Assembly: GCA_003116975.1 (NCBI GenBank)
Contig: BGKB01000012.1
Coordinates: 558,001 to 622,000 of the forward strand
DNA from: Aurantiochytrium sp. KH105
Taxonomy: Eukaryota > Sar > Bigyra > Thraustochytrida > Thraustochytriidae
Length of the DNA stretch: 64,000 nt
Direction: 5' to 3'
Positions 37,522-45,377 of this stretch are shown piece by piece (the stretch's first letter is position 1; each line of letters starts with the position of its first letter). The notes under the pieces were generated by a model, which worked only from the letters and a program-made list of their open reading frames with translations, ran no database searches and was not told the DNA's origin. The position numbers and the translations under genes were made by a program.

Positions 37522-38973
37522 TTAGATTTCGGAAAGACGAACCTCTGTGGCGCCGTCGTCATGCGGAGTGTTGACGGGAATGACGGCAGCGCGGCCCGTT
37601 TCCGTAGACGTGACAGGGGGGTCCTTGACGAGCCCAAGGTCATAGTCCACCGGTTGGTAGAGTACCATGACTTCGAGGACATACAGAGTGAAGAGGAACT
37701 GGAAAAAGTAGTACACGTGTGTAAAGCGCACGTCTTGCTCGTTGACCAAGCCCAAGAAGATGCCGACGCAGGTCGCCAGGAGCCTCCAGACGTGGCCAAA
37801 GAGAACGAGTTTGAGGCTCCGTCCGCCAAACTGGCCAATGTGGGAAGCGGCGCGGAGGATGAAAAAGAGAGCCCAGCAAAGGTAGATGACTCCAAAGGCG
37901 ATGCAGGTGACCCGGACCGCCGTGATGAGGTCGTCATTCTCGGTCCAGTCGTAGACGTAGTTCGTGTTGGCAGTGTATGCAGTCATGCCATAGACGACGC
38001 ATCCTGTGATCCAAAACATGAGAGCAAAGCAGATCTTGAGGACGCGCGAGAGCATGCCGGGGCGCGTAGAACGATACATGGTCTCAAACACCTCGATCCA
38101 GAAGACGAGGAGGATGCTGAGAAAGGCCGTCTGCATCACTACCGAGGCAGCGATAAAGACATAGCGCAAGGTGGAGGCGCGAATATACTGGAAGCCCAAG
38201 AGAGGCTGATTGTACAGCGCAACGGCAATGCCGAGCGCGAGGATCCATTTTTGGGTGGGTGTCCGGTACGGGCAGCAGCACGACGTTGACGTGGCGTCGG
38301 CGTCAAATGTGTTGCGCGCGCGGGCGCGGAGTGCGTCGCGCCGGCAGGCGATTTGCCAAAAGATGAGGCCGATCACCGAGAGGCCAAAGCACAGATAGTT
38401 CATGCGGATCTGCCAGACGGCAAATTCGATGGTTTCGGCCCGAAAAAAGAAGTCGACGTCCTCGATCCAATCTGTTTCACCAACGGAGGAGTCCGCGGTG
38501 CTTACGACCCAGGAGTAGCGCTTGTACGAGACGAACTCGTCCCAAAAGACGAGCACGTCTTCGCAGTCGCCTCTGACGCACGACACGCGACGCGGAACGG
38601 TCGTGTTGACGAGATTGACGACCTTGCCATTGTACGTGACGCCGGAAAGAACGATGTCCAGATGGATGTCGCGCACGAAGCGTCTGTCTTCGAGGTAGCC
38701 GCTCTTGGGGTTGGGCGTAAAGTAGAGTCCGAGGTGATGGGAGTACTTGTTGTCCCCAAAGACCCATGCGTGCGCCCAGGGCTTGTTTGCGAGGTCGACG
38801 CCGTTGCCGAGCTCCCCAAAGGGCTCTTTCTCGTAGAACGCGTCAGGGCCGGTGAGCCCCGCCAACAGGCATGCGGCGATGCCCACCAGGGTCCACACCG
38901 CGTACACGACCCTCTGCTTCTTCGACATGACGTCGAGCCTCAGGGTTTCGTGCAGGCCCGGGTTCCTGTCCAT
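37522..38973 (-). CDS. Wntless/TMEM181-like GOST-family membrane protein
   Basis: A 483-aa protein from ATG 38973; the long upstream open frame is an unsupported Arg/Pro-rich extension. Layout: a short cytosolic N-terminus, TM1 (VVYAVWTLVGIAACLLAG), a lumenal domain of ~150 residues with Cys-x4-Cys (SCVRGDCEDV) and predicted beta strands, then seven TM helices from ~205 to ~430 and a cytosolic tail ending VRLSEI. This single TM, lumenal GOLD-like domain, seven-TM layout is that of the Wntless (MIG-14)/TMEM181 group of GOST proteins. The GOST proteins act in Golgi/endosome trafficking of membrane or lipidated cargo. HVYYFFQFLFTLYVLEVMVLYQP in the last helix is characteristic by recall. No Wnt ligand is expected in a protist, so the cargo is unknown. 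Confidence 0.78.
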   Translation of the reverse strand: MDRNPGLHETLRLDVMSKKQRVVYAVWTLVGIAACLLAGLTGPDAFYEKEPFGELGNGVDLANKPWAHAWVFGDNKYSHHLGLYFTPNPKSGYLEDRRFVRDIHLDIVLSGVTYNGKVVNLVNTTVPRRVSCVRGDCEDVLVFWDEFVSYKRYSWVVSTADSSVGETDWIEDVDFFFRAETIEFAVWQIRMNYLCFGLSVIGLIFWQIACRRDALRARARNTFDADATSTSCCCPYRTPTQKWILALGIAVALYNQPLLGFQYIRASTLRYVFIAASVVMQTAFLSILLVFWIEVFETMYRSTRPGMLSRVLKICFALMFWITGCVVYGMTAYTANTNYVYDWTENDDLITAVRVTCIAFGVIYLCWALFFILRAASHIGQFGGRSLKLVLFGHVWRLLATCVGIFLGLVNEQDVRFTHVYYFFQFLFTLYVLEVMVLYQPVDYDLGLVKDPPVTSTETGRAAVIPVNTPHDDGATEVRLSEI

Positions 38974-40717
38974 GGTGCCTTCCGCCCGCCGCGCCTCGCG
39001 TCGCGTCCCCTCCTCCCCGCCCCGGTCCCGAGCCTCCTGCGCCTGCGCCTGCGCCTCTCGCTGTGCCTCCTGTGCGTTGGGGTTCTGGTTCTGCAATTCC
39101 GCGTTTGCTTCATCCGTCGGTTCGCCGTGCCTAAGCGGGCCTGCTCTGGAGGAAAGCGAAGAAGATACTCGCTCGCGCCGCCCTCGAGCAGCTGCAGCTC
39201 GCAGTGCGGGTCGCCCCCGCCCGCGTCGTACCCGGCGAGCTGCCGCTGGCCGCGTCGCCCGAGCACGACGTGCACGACGCGCACGGCGCGCACGGGGACG
39301 GGCACGGCGAGCACGCGGGCATGAGCGCGTGCTGGGACGCGCGGCTGGGACGCGGAGGCGTGGACGGGATGGGATGGGAGGAGGCGTTGGAGGGGAGAGG
39401 ACAAGACGCGAGCGGGCGCGGCCTGCGCGGGGGCGAAGGGCCGGGCGAGCTGCGGCTGGCGGGGCGAGCGTGCCGCGCGCGGGGGAGGAGAAGCTGAGTT
39501 GGAGGAGAGGCGAGAGCGCAGAGCGCGGGCCTGCGAAAGCAGCAGCAGCTCGCGCCACGCGCCTCGGCCGGGCCGGAAATGGGTTGCGCAGAAGTGCGAG
39601 ACGACCGCAGCTGGGAGGAGGCTGTGTTGGTTGGGGTGTAGTGGCGGATGTGTCGCGGCGCCACTGGAATTCCTTGGTCCCGCATGGCGTGAGAAGGATG
39701 GGGTTGGTAGTGGAGATGCGGGGAAGATTGGTGCAGTGGAAGCGAGGGGGGTGCGACGCAACGGCTGCGGGAGGAGAAGATCGACTCGTCTTGCGGCCAT
39801 TGGCGGGTGCGATGAGTGAGTGAGCGGCGGTTGGGACTTTTGCGGTCAGTTTCTTTCGCTCTGGAGATCGGGACATCTCGCTGCCTCTGCAAGCGAGGTC
39901 TGGCACGGGTGGTGTATACAGGCTTTCTCGTAAGCTGTCTTGCCGTCCCATCCTTGTCTCCCGCCACCGCTGGCTTGGATCTGCCGAAGCTTGGCCGCGG
40001 AAAGCTTTTGGCCATCGTGAGAGCGAACTGAACCGTGCGGACCATCAATCACTTGCATGCCACACCGCAACTTCTTGTTCTTGAGCATGCGTCCCGAGTA
40101 TCTCTGTCTTGTTGATCGGAAGAGAAGGGGTGACCTATCCCATTCGATCGTGGCCTGTTTGCTGGCCGGTGGTCGAATGCAGGCCATCCAATACACAAAT
40201 TTCGCGCAACATCTAGACATGCCTAGCCTAGCCTAGCCTAGCCTAGCCTGGCTGGACCTGAGCCTGGACCTATGCTCCGCCAACGTCCGCGAAATGAGCG
40301 AATGAAAAAGTGACGAAAACATCGGACAAAGCGCAACGCGCGGCGCCTCGATATGGTGCACACCGGGTCCCCGGGGACCCGGGAGGTGTGCCAACCGAAC
40401 GTGCCGATGAGGGACAGACTTCAAGAACTGGGCGAAGCGAAGCCCGGGACGCGCACGCGCGGCGGGTCTCTGGCGCGGCCGGGAGCGAGCTGCGCAGCGA
40501 GAACTCTGGTCGGCTTGCCCAAAGAAACGACCCGCGAGTGAGCGCGCGAGTGAGCGCGCGAGCGAGCGGGCGGACGGCAGGACCGAGACGGCCTCGGGGC
40601 ACAAGGAGGAGATTTCCTCGCGCAGCCAAGCTTCACCCAAACTGCCCAGTTCGCAAGCCAGCTAGCCAGCTAGCAAACCTGCGGGCTCGGGCAGGCGACA
40701 ACAAAGCTGGTGGCGTC
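38974..40717. other. 1.7-kb region between divergent genes
   Basis: GC-rich low-complexity sequence upstream of the Wntless-like gene (minus) and the ankyrin gene (plus). It holds a GCCTA run and GAGCGAGTG-type repeats near 40540-40575. One open frame at 39846-40220 (minus) has mixed composition but no family resemblance, so I do not call it. Confidence 0.5.
40221..40250. repeat. (GCCTA)n short tandem repeat
   Basis: Five GCCTA units followed by a diverged GCCTGGCTGG, upstream of the ankyrin gene. Confidence 0.9.
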
Positions 40718-41590
40718 ATGCTGGCGACGGCCGCGAGAGGCTTTGGCAGAGGTGAACATGAGCAGACGAGCGCATCCGCTGTCTCACAGAGCCCAACTCG
40801 TCGTGCACGTTGCGATTCGCTAAGCCTCTTCGGCCTGGACGATGACCTGCACGATTTCATGCTCGCCGTACAGCATGGTGACATCATTGAAGTGCGCAAG
40901 CTACTTTCAGACTCTCCAGACTTGCTCAACCGCAATGACAACCTCGGCTGGACAGCGCTCATGCACGCAGCGGACAAGGGCCACACCGAGATGGCCTCGT
41001 TTCTCTTGCGGCAAGCGTGGATAGACGTTAACCTGTGCAGCACGGTCGGCAACGTCTCTGCTCTTCTGGCGGCATGCTCTCGTGGGCATGCGGATATTGT
41101 ATATATGCTAGTGAAACATCCCCAGATCCGCGTCAATCAGCCCAACACGCTCCAGTGGACTCCTCTCATGCTCAGTTCCTTCGAGGATCAGCGCGACTGC
41201 GTGGACGCGCTCTTGGCACATCGCGATATCGATGTGCTTGTCGATAATTGCAAGGGCGTCAATTCGCTCATCATGGCTTGTATGCGCGACAATCAAGAAG
41301 TCATTTGGGCGCACCTTCGCAAAACTTCCCGTCTTCACATTTGCGCGCACTGGTTTTCCAAATCTCAAGCAGCAACGCAGGGAGATATTTTGCGATCATG
41401 GGCCAGTCTTAGCGCACGAAACGCTTTGCTCGTCCTTCGCGGCCTCATCAAAGACAGCGCTCTGCCAACGGGCGTACTGACACATATTGTCATGCTGGCC
41501 TTTGGCAACGAGCTCGTCGTCTTTGGGCCTTCTCGCGGTCGCCTCCTCCACATACGGCACCTGCTGACGAAACTGAGCAACCCTACGTGA
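40718..41590 (+). CDS. Ankyrin-repeat protein
   Basis: A 290-aa product from the ATG at 40718; the frame is open further upstream through low-complexity GC-rich sequence. After a ~45-residue basic N-terminus come about four to five ankyrin repeats (~45-200), including DNLGWTALMHAADKGHTEMA, GNVSALLAACSRGHADIVYML and TLQWTPLMLSSFEDQRDCVDAL. The last ~90 residues form a helical C-terminal region (NALLVLRGLIKDSALPTGVL, then HIVMLAF) that resembles the capping segments of protist ankyrin families. Ankyrin repeats mediate protein-protein contacts; partner and role are unknown. It converges on the GCP3 gene. Confidence 0.82.
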   Translation: MLATAARGFGRGEHEQTSASAVSQSPTRRARCDSLSLFGLDDDLHDFMLAVQHGDIIEVRKLLSDSPDLLNRNDNLGWTALMHAADKGHTEMASFLLRQAWIDVNLCSTVGNVSALLAACSRGHADIVYMLVKHPQIRVNQPNTLQWTPLMLSSFEDQRDCVDALLAHRDIDVLVDNCKGVNSLIMACMRDNQEVIWAHLRKTSRLHICAHWFSKSQAATQGDILRSWASLSARNALLVLRGLIKDSALPTGVLTHIVMLAFGNELVVFGPSRGRLLHIRHLLTKLSNPT

Positions 41591-42033
41591 GCTGACTTTC
41601 TTTCTTTCCCCTAGTTTTCTTATCACAAACAAGGCGTGCGCTTCCTTCTGTTTGTCTGCTTTAGTTTCGCGTGCAAAAGAAGTTGGTTCTTCTCCACACA
41701 TTAGCCTCAGTACCCTAGGATTGATTTTGCGCAAAATAAGCAAACACTGGCTTCACAAAAGATGCTTTACAGAACTAATCCTTAAAGCCCAAGCGAAAAA
41801 AGCGCAAGAACATTGGACGTTGCTGGCTTGATACACTAACAACAAGAAGTTATGAGACCCTCGCGGCAAACCCGTGCTAATAGGCGCACAGCGGCGACGT
41901 CTTCGTGTGCAAGCTTGCGCTGGGCGTCCTTGATCTTGATTTTGAATCGAAGACATCAAGTCTTTGTCCAAGCGCATCCAGCACCTCCGGGGAAAAAAGA
42001 AGGGAAAAAAAAACAATTGGCAGCACAGAGAAA
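41591..42033. other. Convergent 3' region containing a gene-end remnant
   Basis: Between the ankyrin gene and GCP3. The right half is a decayed copy of the GCP3 3' end (separate entry). The left part is ordinary T-rich 3' flank. Confidence 0.6.
41770..41992 (-). pseudogene. Decayed tandem copy of the GCP3 3' end
   Basis: This stretch aligns with the last ~220 bases of the GCP3 coding region at about 42047-42260, in the same orientation and order. Shared pieces include AGAACT, GCTGGCTTGA (GCCGGCTTGA in GCP3), TATGAGACCCTCGCG (CATGAGACTCTCGCG), CGTGCTA, GCGCACA and AGCTTGCGCTGGGCGTCCT (AGCTTGCGCTGAGCGTCCT). It has several indels relative to GCP3 and its translation no longer follows the parent protein. 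It lies directly downstream of GCP3, which suggests a local tandem duplication of the gene's end followed by decay. The alignment is by eye; I judge it well above chance. Confidence 0.78.
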
Positions 42034-44841
42034 TCAAGATGATTCATAGAACTGATTAAAGTCCAGGCGAAAACGTAAGAACTTGAGATTCTCGGACGCT
42101 GCCGGCTTGAGACATTCCAAAAAGGCCATGAGACTCTCGCGATATTCACGTGCTAGCACGCGCACATTGGCATCATACTCTTGCGCGAGCTTGCGCTGAG
42201 CGTCCTCGATCTCGGCCGGATCGACAAAAGCGTCCCGCTCCATCGCAGCCTTGGCAGCCTCCGCAGAGTCCTTGTCGATGGCCCACTTTGCATTCCGCGT
42301 TCGCTCAACCATGTGAAAGTGAGTTCGCTTAAGTCTGTGCACTTGATCCATGACGACATTGTAGAGGCGGCGCTGCACGCTGCAAAAACGCAAAATCAAG
42401 TCGAAAAGGGTCTGCATTCCGTGTCGCAGCGCGTTACCATCCGCCTGAGCCTGCGGCGAAGCCGGCGAGGCATCGCCAGCGTCCGACTCAGCGCCAGCAT
42501 GAGGAAACGGGCTGGCGTCCGCTGCAGCGGCCTGGTCGTCCGAGGAAGGCAGCCCGATGAGAGCCTTGTCCAAAATGCTCGCCAGGTACAAGTCGTGGGC
42601 CTGAACGACCTGGTCAAGATCCACGGCAGCGTCTAAATCCTTGACAAGCGTATCCCACGAGGTCTCCAACACCTCAAACATGATGTAGCTGTGCAAGTTC
42701 GACGTAAAATGCACCATTTCGTTTCGCAGCACGTGGAATTTGTGCAAGGTGGCTCGCACGCCGTGCAGTTCGCGGACCACGTGCTCCGTGGTCATCTCCA
42801 TCTTCCACGCCGATGCCAAAGAGTACTCGACGCGCTTGAGGCGCCACAGAAAGGTGAAAATCTCGTAGTACCGGCCCATGGCGTCCGCCGTAATAACGCA
42901 GTTGAGAGGCATGTCCAGGTGGTAATCGAGAACGAATACGTCCCAGCCGCTATCACCGGGGCTTGCTTCCATGAGTCGCACATCGAGCCGTTCAAGCACA
43001 TCGTCCGAATCAAGATTCGCATTGGTGGCGCGGACCGCAGTCTCCAGTTGTGACACCAGCGCGTGCCGAAAGACTTGCGACGCCGGCAGCTCCAGTTGTG
43101 GGCCCAATAGATCCATGAGGTACTGAATTGTGTCGCCCTGACCAAGCATCAAGTACTGCTTGAGCGCCCGACAATGCCGCAAAAGATGAAACTGATCAAA
43201 GAGAATGGTGCGCAGACGCTTGTTTGTTGCGGCGGCCGCACGATCAACGGTGCGGAGGAGGGCTAGCGTGCGACGATCCGTCATGCTATCCTCCGCGGAG
43301 CCCAGGGCCCCTTGGGCTGGCCTTGCGGGTACACCATTTTGCCGGGCCTGAGATTGAGACGCCCCATCTTCGCCGTCAGCGTCCTCCGAGGTAGCGAGGC
43401 GCGCAAAGTCAGCGCCGACTTCCGTTGCCGCATCATGGTGGTCCTCGAGCGATCCGCGGCAGCACACGCGAATAAAGTTGATTGACTTGCCAATGAGCAA
43501 AATTTTGCGCGCCAACGAGCGTCCGATAAACCCAGGAATCATCGTAGCGTTCATCTTGTACTTGTCGAACCAGAGACGGTCGTTCGCCACGTCGAGGTCA
43601 TCCGATACAAAGAATTCACCGCATGCATCAGCGAGTTCGCCGTGCACCACCCACAACCGGATGCTCTCAAAGATGGGCGCCGACACTTTTTGCATAATGG
43701 AGTCCACAAATGTCGACACAAAGGGGTCTCCATGCATAGAGTACATGTGAATGGAGGAGGCCAGAGCGCCACCGTAGAGTCCGCGCGCACTGTCGGCCAT
43801 CTCTGCCATGAGCCGCAGTCGTCGCATCGGTTCCTGTGACCAGACATACAGTTGGCGCAAGGTCAGACCAGCCGCTCGACTCGTTTCGCTAACACTAGAG
43901 CTGCTGCCGGCATCGGCATCTGTTCGTCCCGAGCGTGTCGAGGACGAGGGGAGCTGCGCCTCCAGAATTGCAATGAGCCGAAAGTACTCTGTGAGCTCGC
44001 TCTGCAGCGCGCTTGAAAAGCTCTGTGAGACCAGCCCCAGCGAGTCCACATGCAGAGTTTGATTCACATAGCCAGAGATGCGCCGAAAGAGCCAACCAAG
44101 TTCGCACAGCTTTTGCGCCAGCTTGCGCTGCGCCTTGGGCAGCGTGACGAGCGGAGAGAGCGAATACGCGTCGTTCTCGGGACTAAACTTGATGAGATGG
44201 CCATCAATGCCCTGGAAAACGTACAAAACATCGCGCACCAGGAGCTCCTCCGTATCCCGTGCTTTGGCTCTGTTGGCGGTCGTCGTCATCGTCGACGTTG
44301 TCATGTTTTCACCAGCATCAGCGGCGCGGGAGTTTGTTGGCGGCTCAATCCACCGCCCCGAGGGCTTGACGAGCGATTCGATGGCAGAGGCATCGCTCGA
44401 CCCAGCCGCACCCTTCTGGAGAAGCGGTGCTAACGCAGTGACAAGGCCGTCTGCGCTCCCTTGCGCGGCGCCGGTCCCGCTCAGATCGCAAAGCAATTTC
44501 ACGATGCAATCGGGTCGCTGTAGCGCGCTCTGCTTGCGCAACAGCATCAAGATGAGCTCGTCGCACTGTTCCGCCACGGCAGGGTCCCTGCGAGCGATAT
44601 CAAGTCTGCGGACGACACGAAGGATTTCATCGTGGAGCCGCGCAGCCGCTCCCTGGCCGTCATCGTTTGGCGATTCTTGCTCCTTTCCGCGGCCCCTCGA
44701 GTTCCTCCCGAGTCTGCTGCCTGCAAGTCGTGCTGCGTACCGCAGGAGTTCTTCCCTCGTCGCTGCGTCCTCCTTGGCCGCAGGCACGACCCTCTCCACG
44801 AGCTCCCCGAGCAGCGCGGCCACGCGCACGCCCTCGGCCAT
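42034..44841 (-). CDS. TUBGCP3: Gamma-tubulin complex component 3 (GCP3/Spc98-type)
   Basis: A 935-aa subunit of the gamma-tubulin small complex, which nucleates microtubules at centrosomes, basal bodies or MTOCs. The start is ATG 44841; the frame upstream opens only with TTG and is Arg/Ala/Pro-rich. The GRIP1 half holds DVLYVFQGIDGHLIKF, the helix ending SELTEYFRLIAILEAQL and LYVWSQEPMRRLRLMAEMAD. Then come GGALASSIHMYSMHGDPFV, RLWVVHGELADACGEFFV, RLWFDKYKMNATMIPGFI and KILLIGKSINFIRVCC, all close to GCP3 rather than GCP2. GRIP2, the gamma-tubulin-binding half, follows with LDYHLDMPLNCVIT, FTFLWRLKRVEYSLASAW and VHFTSNLHSYIMFEVLETSW. Asp-rich inserts and a poly-Thr/Met stretch mark species-specific loops. 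Confidence 0.93.
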   Translation of the reverse strand: MAEGVRVAALLGELVERVVPAAKEDAATREELLRYAARLAGSRLGRNSRGRGKEQESPNDDGQGAAARLHDEILRVVRRLDIARRDPAVAEQCDELILMLLRKQSALQRPDCIVKLLCDLSGTGAAQGSADGLVTALAPLLQKGAAGSSDASAIESLVKPSGRWIEPPTNSRAADAGENMTTSTMTTTANRAKARDTEELLVRDVLYVFQGIDGHLIKFSPENDAYSLSPLVTLPKAQRKLAQKLCELGWLFRRISGYVNQTLHVDSLGLVSQSFSSALQSELTEYFRLIAILEAQLPSSSTRSGRTDADAGSSSSVSETSRAAGLTLRQLYVWSQEPMRRLRLMAEMADSARGLYGGALASSIHMYSMHGDPFVSTFVDSIMQKVSAPIFESIRLWVVHGELADACGEFFVSDDLDVANDRLWFDKYKMNATMIPGFIGRSLARKILLIGKSINFIRVCCRGSLEDHHDAATEVGADFARLATSEDADGEDGASQSQARQNGVPARPAQGALGSAEDSMTDRRTLALLRTVDRAAAATNKRLRTILFDQFHLLRHCRALKQYLMLGQGDTIQYLMDLLGPQLELPASQVFRHALVSQLETAVRATNANLDSDDVLERLDVRLMEASPGDSGWDVFVLDYHLDMPLNCVITADAMGRYYEIFTFLWRLKRVEYSLASAWKMEMTTEHVVRELHGVRATLHKFHVLRNEMVHFTSNLHSYIMFEVLETSWDTLVKDLDAAVDLDQVVQAHDLYLASILDKALIGLPSSDDQAAAADASPFPHAGAESDAGDASPASPQAQADGNALRHGMQTLFDLILRFCSVQRRLYNVVMDQVHRLKRTHFHMVERTRNAKWAIDKDSAEAAKAAMERDAFVDPAEIEDAQRKLAQEYDANVRVLAREYRESLMAFLECLKPAASENLKFLRFRLDFNQFYESS

Positions 44842-45377
44842 GGCGCTAACCGTCGCGCGCCGGGGCTCTGCGCGGCGCCCTCCGCCCGGCCTCTCCGGCG
44901 CCTCCTCCGGCGCTCCCGGCGCCGCTGCGCGCTCGCCTCGCGCCCGCGCCAAGCCGCAAGCCGCTCTGCGCCGCGCCGCGTGGCCCCGCTCGCCGCGCCC
45001 GCGCGTCTCGAGGATGCCGAGCTTGATGCGATTGATGCGCTTGATGCGCTTGATGTGATCGATCGATCGATCTTCGCAGACAGACAGTTAGCCGCCGTTA
45101 CGGACGGTTGGCGCAACTGCCCCGAGAGCGGTTTCGGGCGTTACGCGGGGCGGCAGGAAACCGCCCCGCGGGGGGCGGTTTCGAGGATGGAGGTCGTGCG
45201 GGCGGGCATAACGTTCATGCGGAGCGCGACCGGGCGAGCGCGTCGAGCGCGGGCGCAGGAAAGGGCGCGGAGAAGGGCGCGGGAAAAGGCCTTGGCGCGG
45301 AGACCGGGCGCAGACGCGGGAGCTGGCCGGCCTGCGCCAGGTTTGCTTGCGGAGCGAAAAGGGGCCGGAGGAGGAGG
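44842..45377. other. Divergent promoter region
   Basis: The shared 5' region of GCP3 (minus) and the C2-like/IQ coiled-coil gene (plus). It contains a short GATCGATCGATC palindromic run at ~45057-45070 and a GCGCTTGAT run at ~45030-45055. GC-rich, no supported gene. Confidence 0.5.

Noticed and set aside
39846-40220. Minus-strand frame upstream of the Wntless-like gene
   Set aside because: Mixed composition but no homology signal and no splice context; not enough to call.
41753-42037. Separate minus-strand gene 3' of GCP3
   Set aside because: The open frame overlaps the GCP3-end remnant and its translation does not follow any family.
42034-44952. GCP3 start at 44952
   Set aside because: The upstream codon is TTG on the coding strand and the extra 37 residues are Arg/Ala/Pro-rich; ATG 44841 fits the family start better.
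45108-45377. N-terminal extension of the C2-like/IQ protein
   Set aside because: Gly/Arg/Ala-rich with no domain; the ATG at 45378 directly precedes the first ordered strand.
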